From assembly GCF_041261205.1 (NCBI RefSeq), contig NZ_JBGCCH010000007.1, forward strand, positions 310,001 to 374,000: DNA of 64,000 nt, in the 5' to 3' direction. Both the position numbers and the translations under genes were made by a program. The stretch comes from Catenulispora sp. MAP5-51 (GTDB lineage: Bacteria; Actinomycetota; Actinomycetes; Streptomycetales; Catenulisporaceae). Below are positions 57,095 to 64,000 of this stretch, piece after piece (position 1 is the first letter of the stretch; every line of letters begins with the position of its first letter). The notes beneath the pieces were generated by a model that ran no database searches, was not told where the DNA came from, and was given only the letters and a program-made list of their open reading frames with translations.

Positions 57095-59137
57095 TCAGGA
57101 TCCGACCGGCTGCCAACCGCTGAAGCTGAGGGCCGAACCAGCCGCCTGCTGGGTTTGGATGTCGAGCCGGCCGTCTGTACCGAGAGCGGTCAGTACGACC
57201 TTGCCGTCGGCATCGACGGCCGCAGCCGGCAGGTCCTCAGTGGGGCCGCCGAACGCCGTCCATAGGTTGTTGACCGTGCCGTTTGCGGCGGTCTGTTCCG
57301 TGACGCTGACACCGCTGGCGTTGTCGCGCTCGAAGACGAAGATCCGTCCGTCGGTGCCGGTGTTGGCGGCCACGGCGACGCTGCCGGAACCACCGTTGCC
57401 GGAGAAGTCGACGGGGGTCATGTTCCAGGTGCCGTCAGCCTGCTGGGCGACGGTCTCGACGTCGCTGCCGCCGGCCTGGCGGAAGAAGACCTGCAGTCGT
57501 CCGTCCTGGTTGGTGCCGATGGTCGGCTGGTCGCTGATTTTTCCCTTGTCCCACTCGGTGGTGTCCCAGGCTCCGGTGCCGTTGGCTGTGCTCTGGCTCC
57601 AGTGGGCGAGCCAGCACTGGACGGTTTGGTAGCCCCAGTCCTGGGTGACGGGGATGTCGCAGCGCTTGGCGAACAACTGGAGTCGCCCCGCGCTGTCGGA
57701 TGCCACTGACAGGCCGTCTTGGACGCCGCCACCGCCGCCGAGGTCGGTCCAGGCCCCGAAGGAGCCGCCGGGAGTGGACTGGATGAGCGTGCTGACGCCG
57801 CCGTAGTAGTTCTTGGCGAATACCTGGAGGTCGCCGTTGGCGTTGACGCCGACGGCGGGCAGTCCTGTCTGGTCTCCGGTCCCGTTCGGGTTGCCGAGGT
57901 TGGTCCAGCCGCCGAATGAGGATCCCGCGGTCGTCTGCGCGGCGGTGACCACGTTGCTGGTGTGCGCGACGGAGTCGTACTGCATGGCGAAGACCTGCAG
58001 TCTGCCGTCGCTGTTGCGAGCGATGCTCAGCTGTGGCGCCAGCTCTCCGCTGGGTGCGGCTAGGGCCTCGGGCCCGGTCCAGGACCCGCCGGGCGTGGTC
58101 TGGTACCACCGCATGACGGTGCCGTCCTCGACGGCAAAGGCTTCGATGCGGCCGTCGGCGTCGGTGGCGGTCCAGGAGCTGCCGGCCGGCCAGCGCTGGT
58201 ACTGGCGCTTCGGCCAGGCCGCGTAGTCCGGGTCGGGGCTGTCTGTGTCGTAGTGGTAGGCGTTGGCGTCGTGGGCCTCGTAGGTCTGGAAGATCGTCTC
58301 TTTGTCGTTGCGCTGGGTCAGCGACAGGTTGTCCGGCATGTTGTTGTTCGCGTAGTCGCGGAAGTGTTCAAGGATCACGTGCCGGTCGCCGCCGGGTCCG
58401 TGGTAGGAGGCCACGGCCTGGTCGGTGAAGCTGCCGGCGGCGATGTGGTCGACGTTGTCGGCGGCGTAGTTGTATATGTCGCTGGGCTGTTGCGTCCGCA
58501 CCACGGTCGGTTGGAACTGGTTGAGCAGGTCGTCGAGTGTGCTGATCAGGCTCTGCTTTGTGTAGACCTGCGGGGTCGGGGTGACGATCGGGTTGTCGGG
58601 GACGAACGTCGAGATCGAAGAAACAGTGCCGCTGTTGAGCTTGGTGAGGTTGTCGGGGTCGTTGGGGTCGCCGCCGTCCTTGATGTTCAGGAAGACCAGC
58701 TTGACTTGGGGCGCGCCCACGAGGGTGTCCATCTCGTAGTCGGCGCCGGTCGGTCGGACGACGTCCTGCTGGGTCCAGTTGTCCGCCAGGCCCATCATCT
58801 TGGCGTAGGCGGCGCGGGATCCGTCTTCGCGCTGTGCGGCGAAGTCGGCCGCGGAGGTGGGAGGGGTGGTGAATGCGGAGCCGTTGGCTTCACCGGAGGT
58901 GAGGATGATCGTCACGTTCGGGTGGCCGGCTCGCAGCGGCGCGGCGAGATCGGGGTTGAGGAACAGCACGTCGTCGTCCTCGTGCGCGACGATGTTGACG
59001 TACGAGGTGGAATCGGCGGGGGTGGTGGCGTGAGCCGGCGAGGCTCCGCCCTGCATCGCGGCTCCGCAGCCCAGGACTATGGCTGTCGTGGCGGTCGCCA
59101 TCGTGCGTTTGCGGACTTGTCGTGTTTTGGCGTGCAT
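57095..59137 (-). CDS. Secreted PIG-L deacetylase with propeller-like C-terminus
   Basis: This 680-residue exported protein has a signal peptide (RKRTMATATTAIVLGCGAAM, cleavage near SPAHA). Residues 45-300 form a PIG-L/LmbE N-acetylglucosaminyl deacetylase domain with the zinc motif IVAHEDDDVLFLNPDL and ILTSGEANG. The C-terminal 350 residues carry repeated DGRLQVFA-type blades (ARNSDGRLQVFAMQYD, VNANGDLQVFAKNYYG, TNQDGRLQVFFRQAGG), the PLL-like beta-propeller. It probably removes acetyl groups from a sugar polymer or glycan outside the cell, with the propeller binding it. It is divergent from the large Rhs gene. Confidence 0.9.
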   Translation of the reverse strand: MHAKTRQVRKRTMATATTAIVLGCGAAMQGGASPAHATTPADSTSYVNIVAHEDDDVLFLNPDLAAPLRAGHPNVTIILTSGEANGSAFTTPPTSAADFAAQREDGSRAAYAKMMGLADNWTQQDVVRPTGADYEMDTLVGAPQVKLVFLNIKDGGDPNDPDNLTKLNSGTVSSISTFVPDNPIVTPTPQVYTKQSLISTLDDLLNQFQPTVVRTQQPSDIYNYAADNVDHIAAGSFTDQAVASYHGPGGDRHVILEHFRDYANNNMPDNLSLTQRNDKETIFQTYEAHDANAYHYDTDSPDPDYAAWPKRQYQRWPAGSSWTATDADGRIEAFAVEDGTVMRWYQTTPGGSWTGPEALAAPSGELAPQLSIARNSDGRLQVFAMQYDSVAHTSNVVTAAQTTAGSSFGGWTNLGNPNGTGDQTGLPAVGVNANGDLQVFAKNYYGGVSTLIQSTPGGSFGAWTDLGGGGGVQDGLSVASDSAGRLQLFAKRCDIPVTQDWGYQTVQCWLAHWSQSTANGTGAWDTTEWDKGKISDQPTIGTNQDGRLQVFFRQAGGSDVETVAQQADGTWNMTPVDFSGNGGSGSVAVAANTGTDGRIFVFERDNASGVSVTEQTAANGTVNNLWTAFGGPTEDLPAAAVDADGKVVLTALGTDGRLDIQTQQAAGSALSFSGWQPVGS

Positions 59138-59510
59138 GATCGTTCCCCTGCTCCATCACCCGGCACTGAGACGAGACACAAGGGGCTGTCAGTGTGTGGC
59201 GAGTCATCGTGGCCTGAGCAGATCCCCCCGCGCGGCGGTCGATCATGCGACCGCGCTGGTCATTGAAACACAGGTTCGGTCTCAAGTGAATACGGGTTCT
59301 GAGGTTTACTTCGCCCGGGTGAGCTGCGACTTGATGCCTAGGTAAAGGATTGGCAAAGTCAGCTTTCGAACTCATTGCCGACTGATCCTTGATCGTGTAC
59401 TTAGAACAGTCGGGGGGTCACGAACCGTGTCGACACACAGGGTTCGCGACCGGCTCGGTGGGGTGGGTAGATCCACAACTCTCGTCTTTACATGGTTCTG
59501 GGGTGGGTTC
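59138..59510. promoter_or_regulatory. Divergent promoter region of PIG-L and the large YD protein
   Basis: A 373-base gap between two divergent secreted-protein genes, without open frames of note. It must hold both promoters. No convincing operator palindrome was found. Confidence 0.4.
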
Positions 59511-62500
59511 ATGGGCCGTCGCCTATGGCTGAGTACGAGCCTTGCGTTCGTGCTGACGACTACGACTGCGATCACGATTCTGTCGCCTGTGGCGTCGCCG
59601 CCGGCGGCTGCCGCGGCGACAAGCAGCTCTAAAGCGCTTACGCCGGTGAAGCCGAGCGCGCTGGCCAAGCCCAAGGGACCGGACCACAAGCCGATGGCGG
59701 GGACGCCGGTCGCCGCGGCGCCGGTGTGGCCGCAGGCCGCATCGGCGGTGGTGTCCTTGAGCGGCACGCCGGCGAAGGCGGGCTCGTCCGCGGTATCGGT
59801 CTCTGATGCGGCGGCGGGCGTGGCGGTCGGCCGGGCCCATGCCGCGGTGGCGGAGCCGATTGACGCGGCCAGCCCTTCGCAGGTGAAGGTGGATGCCCTA
59901 GACCAGGCGACAGTCACGAAGATGCACGGAGCCGGCGTCGCGTTCCGCCTGACCCGCTCGGACACTGCAGCGCTCCAGAAGACGAATCAGGAGACAGCGG
60001 CCGCCAAGCAGGCACCGGTGTCGGTGAAGATCGACTACTCAGGATTCCGGAACGCCTATGGTGGCGACTTCGCGGGGCGCCTGCAGTTGTTCGCCTACCC
60101 CTCTTGCTATGCGACGACCCCGACGGCGGCAGGCTGTGCCATGTCGTCGGCGGTGAAGTCGACGAACGACACAGGCGCGGGCACGCTGACGGCGACGGTG
60201 GCCGCGGACGGTGACCCGGTGGCTGTCGCGGCGGCGAAGGCCAGCACGTCTAACGATGCCGTGAAGGCGGATTCTTCGGGCTCGGTGTATGTGCTGATGG
60301 CCACGACGGCATCGTCGAACGGCAACTACGCCGCTTCGCCGCTGAACGCGGGCGACCGCTGGCAGACGGACTTGAACTCGGGCGCCTTCACCTACAGCTA
60401 TCCGATGAAGGCGCCGGCGGTGCCGGGGAACGTGACGCCGACGCTCAGCCTGGATTACAACTCGCAGAGCGTCGACGGCCACACCGCGGCGAACAACCCG
60501 CAGGCTTCCGACTCTGGTATCGGCTGGTCGGTGGGCCAGAACTACGTCGAGCGGGACTACGAAACCTGCGCCGTCCAGGGCATCATGGTCACGGACAAAA
60601 ACGGCAACAGCGGCCCGTCGATGGATGAGTGCTGGGACAACGACAACCTGACGCTGTCGCTGAACGGCACGACCTCCGAGTTAATCCGCGACACCACCAC
60701 CAGCGGCTGGCGGTTGAAGGACGACAACGGCTGGTCGGTGCAGGACTTGACCGGCGCGGGCAACGGCGACAACGACCCGAACGCGAAGGGTGAGTACATC
60801 GTCGTCACCACCGGTGACGGCACGAAGTACTACTTCGGGTACGACGAGTCCTGGAACGGCCGGTCGCCGAACTCGGCATGGCTGGTCCCGGTGTTCAGCT
60901 TCGGTGGCACGGCGCCGCCGGCATGCAACGCCGGGGGAACGGGGCCGAACTTCCAGTACTGCATGATGCCGTGGCGCTGGATGCTGGATAAAGTCGTCGA
61001 CAGCCACGGCACGACGGCGCGGTACTTCTACAACACCGAGTCGAACCTGTACAACATGCGCAACGGGACGGGGACAGGCACCTACACCCGGGGCGGGTAC
61101 CTGGCCGAGATCGACTACGGGATGGTGGCTGGCTCCGGCGCGTATGGGCAGATGATCCTGTACTACGGCGGTCGCTGCAACAAGGGCGGCGGAAATCCCG
61201 TCCTTTACTACCCGGACCCCTGCCCCACATTGTCTTCTGCGACCGCGTCACAATGGCCTGACATCCCATGGGATCTGCAGTGCACCGCGGCGCCGTGTTC
61301 GAACGTGGGCCCGTCGTTCTGGTCTCAGTGGGCACTGTCGCATGTCGTGACAAACGTCTACGATCCAGTTGCCAACGGTATGCGGTCAGTGGACGCGTGG
61401 GACTTCAGCTACTTCTTCCCGCACACCTCCAACCAAGTCCCACCGGGAACTGACAGCAACGGTACGCCGGCGCTGTGGCTCGGCGAGATCCAGCACCACG
61501 GCTGGGACAACGGTGCGGTAGATGAGGCACCGGTCTACACCTACGGCCTCCAGTACAACAACCTGCTGATGACGTCGAACCCGGCGACGTCGACGCCGCT
61601 GAACATGTATCGCCTGACGGCGATCAGCAACGAGCTCGGTGCGGAGACCGACGTCCAGTACGGCACGCCGAGTGCGTGTGTCGCGGCGACGCCTCCGGCT
61701 CAGGATTCCTCGATTGCTGACTGTTTCGAGGAGCCAGATCCGCCGAGTCCTACCGCTCCGAGCCCTGGCACGTATCACTGGTATGTCAAGTATCAGGTGA
61801 CTGCGACGAGCACCTTCGATCTGGTCGCCGATTCCAGTACCGGCAACCAGATCGTGGAGAACACGCAGTACCAATATGGTAAAAACACAGCACACTTCGT
61901 CACGGGTGAGGGACTGGGCGCGGCATGGCATATGGCGCACCCGTTGGTGTCCACATCTCCGGACTATGACGACTACCGCGGGTATCAAGTTGTTGAGGTC
62001 ATCAAAGGCGAGCCGACCAGTAACAGCGCCCTCTTCTCCATCGGCACGATGGAGTCTGTCGATGACTATATGTTCTATCGAGGGCAATACGACGACTACA
62101 AAACCTCGGACAAGACATACCGGGCTGAGATGCTCTACCCGAGGCCGGACCTGAACGGGAAGGCGCAGGCGTCCCTTCCCGACTATGACGCGCTGGCTGG
62201 GAAGATGCTGCAGCACATCCAGTATTATCCAAATGGCGGGACGGCCGTTGCCTGGGACCAACACCAGTATCTGGTCAGGACTACTGCGACTGGCTACCCG
62301 CTGCCGAATGATCGCACCCACAATGCGTATCAGGTCACGAATGACAACGACTTCTCGCAGGGGTTGAAGGCCGCCGGCGGCGGGCGCGAGGTTCAGACGG
62401 CCTCCGCGATCGACGCGTTCGGCAACGTCACGCAGCTGGAGCACTACGGCGAGACCGGCGTCAACACCAACGAGTACTGCACCGCCACCACGTTCTCGCA

Positions 62501-64000
62501 GTCCGCGGACCACACGTGGGAGGTGCCGTACGACGTCAAGACGCTGGCCGGCACGTGTAGCGGCCAGTTGTCCGCCGAGACGTTCCTGTACTATGACAAC
62601 CAGGCGACGTGGGGTTCCTCGCCGATCCAGGGCGATGTCACCAAGACGGTGAAAGCCCCCGGTATGAACCAGACGGTCACGACCACCGCGAGCTATGACA
62701 GTTATGGCCGTGTGATCACCAGCACTGATGCTGACGGCAACCAGTCCACCACGGCATACAGCCCGTCCTTCGGAAACGTCAGTGTCGTCACGACCACCGA
62801 TGCCGAGGGCCATGCCACCTCGACGAACTACGACGTGGCGCGCCAGTTGCCGGTGGAGGTGACCGACTCCAATGGCAACTCCACGTTCGAGACCTATGAC
62901 GCCCTCGGTCGGCTCACCTCGGTGAAGCTGCCGACTGATCCGTCGGGCTCGCCGTCTTACAAGTTCACCTACAACATCGCGTACACCAAGCCGACCGGCG
63001 GCGACACCACCGGCGGCAGGAGCGGTGGCGCGAACACGAATGTGCCGGCGAACACGGAGACTCAGAAGCTTCAGGCTGACGGGTCTTATTCCGCCTCGTA
63101 CACCTTTGTCGACGGCCTGGGCCGCACCATCGAGACCCAGACGCCGACAGCTGGGGGTTTTTCGGTCTCGACTGCGGGCTATGACAGTTTGGGTCGCAAG
63201 ACCCTCACCGAAGGCCCGAACTTCCTGACCAGCGGACTGGGGACCTACCAGCTGTGGGGACCGGGCAACAACAACGACGGCGTCTCCACCCAGACCTGGT
63301 ACGACGAGCTGAGTCGGCCGGTGAAGTCCACCAACTTCTACAACCGACAGCCGGTGACACGTAACGGCCTGGCGGAGACCACGACCACCACCTACTTCGC
63401 CGACCAGACGACGGTGAACCCGCCGGCGCCCAACGGGGCGTACACGACGACCAAGGTCGACGGGTTCGGCGACCAGTCGGAGGTCGACCAGCCGGGTCCG
63501 GCGGGTTCGACCGTCACGACCAAGTACGGCTACGACGTCCTGGGTGATCTGACCGGCATCACCGACAATGCGGGGCACCAGACCACCTACGGCTACGACT
63601 GGATGGGGCGCCGTCTCACCACCAGCGACCCGGACGCCGGACCGTCGGCGACGCATTACGACGGCGCCGGCAACGTCATCCAGACGCAGGATGCCAACGG
63701 CGCGCTGCTGAGCACCGCTTATGACTCGGCGAACCGCAAGACCGCCACCGAGATCAACGACGGCGCGGTCGGGGTGTGGTACCTGAATGAGTCCGCGCCG
63801 AACCGCAATACGCCGAACATGGCCGCCGACGCCTCAGGCAACCAGCACAACGCGACACAGGTGATCGGTTCGAACCCGCTGCCATCCACCAGCCAGACGC
63901 TCGGCAACCCCGGGCCCAAGCCGGGACTGTTCGCCACCGGATTCGACGGCACCACCGCGTATGACGCCACCGCGGGGTCGATCCTCGACACCACGAAGTC
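59511..64000 (+). CDS. Large secreted YD-repeat (Rhs-like) protein, incomplete at the right edge
   Basis: The open frame starts at ATG 59511 with a signal peptide (MGRRLWLSTSLAFVLTTTTA, cleavage near PPAAAA) and continues for 1496 codons past the window edge. A long Ala/Ser/Pro region is followed by the N-terminal shell of this class (GAFTYSYPMKAPAVPGNVTP, TLSLDYNSQSVDGHTAANNP, GIGWSVGQNYVERDYETC), then many YD-type repeats (SYDSYGRVITSTDADGNQST, GYDSLGRKTLTEGPN, GYDWMGRRLTTSDPD). At 63760 a LamG-like domain begins (VGVWYLNESAPNRNTPNMAA). The C-terminal cargo, which would tell toxin from adhesin, lies outside the window. Confidence 0.88.
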   Translation, partial: MGRRLWLSTSLAFVLTTTTAITILSPVASPPAAAAATSSSKALTPVKPSALAKPKGPDHKPMAGTPVAAAPVWPQAASAVVSLSGTPAKAGSSAVSVSDAAAGVAVGRAHAAVAEPIDAASPSQVKVDALDQATVTKMHGAGVAFRLTRSDTAALQKTNQETAAAKQAPVSVKIDYSGFRNAYGGDFAGRLQLFAYPSCYATTPTAAGCAMSSAVKSTNDTGAGTLTATVAADGDPVAVAAAKASTSNDAVKADSSGSVYVLMATTASSNGNYAASPLNAGDRWQTDLNSGAFTYSYPMKAPAVPGNVTPTLSLDYNSQSVDGHTAANNPQASDSGIGWSVGQNYVERDYETCAVQGIMVTDKNGNSGPSMDECWDNDNLTLSLNGTTSELIRDTTTSGWRLKDDNGWSVQDLTGAGNGDNDPNAKGEYIVVTTGDGTKYYFGYDESWNGRSPNSAWLVPVFSFGGTAPPACNAGGTGPNFQYCMMPWRWMLDKVVDSHGTTARYFYNTESNLYNMRNGTGTGTYTRGGYLAEIDYGMVAGSGAYGQMILYYGGRCNKGGGNPVLYYPDPCPTLSSATASQWPDIPWDLQCTAAPCSNVGPSFWSQWALSHVVTNVYDPVANGMRSVDAWDFSYFFPHTSNQVPPGTDSNGTPALWLGEIQHHGWDNGAVDEAPVYTYGLQYNNLLMTSNPATSTPLNMYRLTAISNELGAETDVQYGTPSACVAATPPAQDSSIADCFEEPDPPSPTAPSPGTYHWYVKYQVTATSTFDLVADSSTGNQIVENTQYQYGKNTAHFVTGEGLGAAWHMAHPLVSTSPDYDDYRGYQVVEVIKGEPTSNSALFSIGTMESVDDYMFYRGQYDDYKTSDKTYRAEMLYPRPDLNGKAQASLPDYDALAGKMLQHIQYYPNGGTAVAWDQHQYLVRTTATGYPLPNDRTHNAYQVTNDNDFSQGLKAAGGGREVQTASAIDAFGNVTQLEHYGETGVNTNEYCTATTFSQSADHTWEVPYDVKTLAGTCSGQLSAETFLYYDNQATWGSSPIQGDVTKTVKAPGMNQTVTTTASYDSYGRVITSTDADGNQSTTAYSPSFGNVSVVTTTDAEGHATSTNYDVARQLPVEVTDSNGNSTFETYDALGRLTSVKLPTDPSGSPSYKFTYNIAYTKPTGGDTTGGRSGGANTNVPANTETQKLQADGSYSASYTFVDGLGRTIETQTPTAGGFSVSTAGYDSLGRKTLTEGPNFLTSGLGTYQLWGPGNNNDGVSTQTWYDELSRPVKSTNFYNRQPVTRNGLAETTTTTYFADQTTVNPPAPNGAYTTTKVDGFGDQSEVDQPGPAGSTVTTKYGYDVLGDLTGITDNAGHQTTYGYDWMGRRLTTSDPDAGPSATHYDGAGNVIQTQDANGALLSTAYDSANRKTATEINDGAVGVWYLNESAPNRNTPNMAADASGNQHNATQVIGSNPLPSTSQTLGNPGPKPGLFATGFDGTTAYDATAGSILDTTK

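Noticed and set aside
61386-63656. 756-codon minus-strand frame opposite the large YD protein
   Set aside because: Arg-rich shadow; the plus strand reads continuous YD repeats and a signal peptide.

Overview
The window is GC-rich DNA with codon use, GTG/TTG starts, ANTAR/GAF regulators, ROK/LAL regulators, DUF6461, DUF4429-SHOCT and SMI1-type proteins typical of a filamentous actinomycete (Streptomycetales/Catenulisporales-like; the genus is my inference). It is chromosomal accessory DNA, not a compact core region: about half is ordinary metabolic or secreted-protein genes, and the middle (about 15-57 kb) is a graveyard of insertion sequences and gene fragments.

1-15 kb: a sugar-uptake/catabolism locus (solute-binding lipoprotein and Gfo/Idh oxidoreductase, divergent from a ROK regulator with two palindromic operators between them); a secreted GH9 cellulase whose last FN3 module is cut short; a secreted repeat protein; an MFS-SDR-NmrA group divergent from an AraC regulator that is translationally coupled to two small unknown genes; and a TPR protein. 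15.5-25.3 kb: an ISKra4-family element has landed in the 5' part of a LysM-BTAD regulator gene that is also frameshifted. Downstream lies a complete Rhs polymorphic-toxin gene with an overlapping zinc-ribbon gene, the likely immunity protein.

25.5-51 kb: small genes (YidB-like, DUF1508 with a histone-H1-like tail, DUF6461, DUF4429-SHOCT, SMI1/KNR4, DUF309) and a large LAL regulator lie between decayed mobile DNA. Two groups of integrase-core IS occur: the HEVAVLRR group at 28.8, 36.2, 38.6 and 49 kb, and the WGYRR group at 44.1 and 55.7 kb. There are also an IS1182 element nested inside the terminal repeat of another IS, an IS110 tail, an IS5 tail and several solo IS ends. Tyrosine-integrase fragments at 28.5 and 42.5 kb and a tRNA-Arg 3'-half at 41.06 kb mark a former integrative element. 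A TPP-type riboswitch with its own terminator sits at 50.3 kb with no gene behind it.

51-57 kb: a signalling cluster of GAF-ANTAR, CheB and CheR-PAS (coupled by overlapping stop/start) and a second GAF-ANTAR protein. 57-64 kb: a secreted PIG-L deacetylase with a propeller-like C-terminus, divergent from a very large secreted YD/Rhs protein with a LamG domain that runs off the right edge.

No CRISPR array and no complete tRNA or rRNA gene was seen. The best candidates for new biology are the Rhs toxin/zinc-ribbon pair with its LysM-BTAD neighbour, the repeated IS-end-into-IS-end junctions, and the in-frame amber-separated chain downstream of the enoyl-CoA hydratase.
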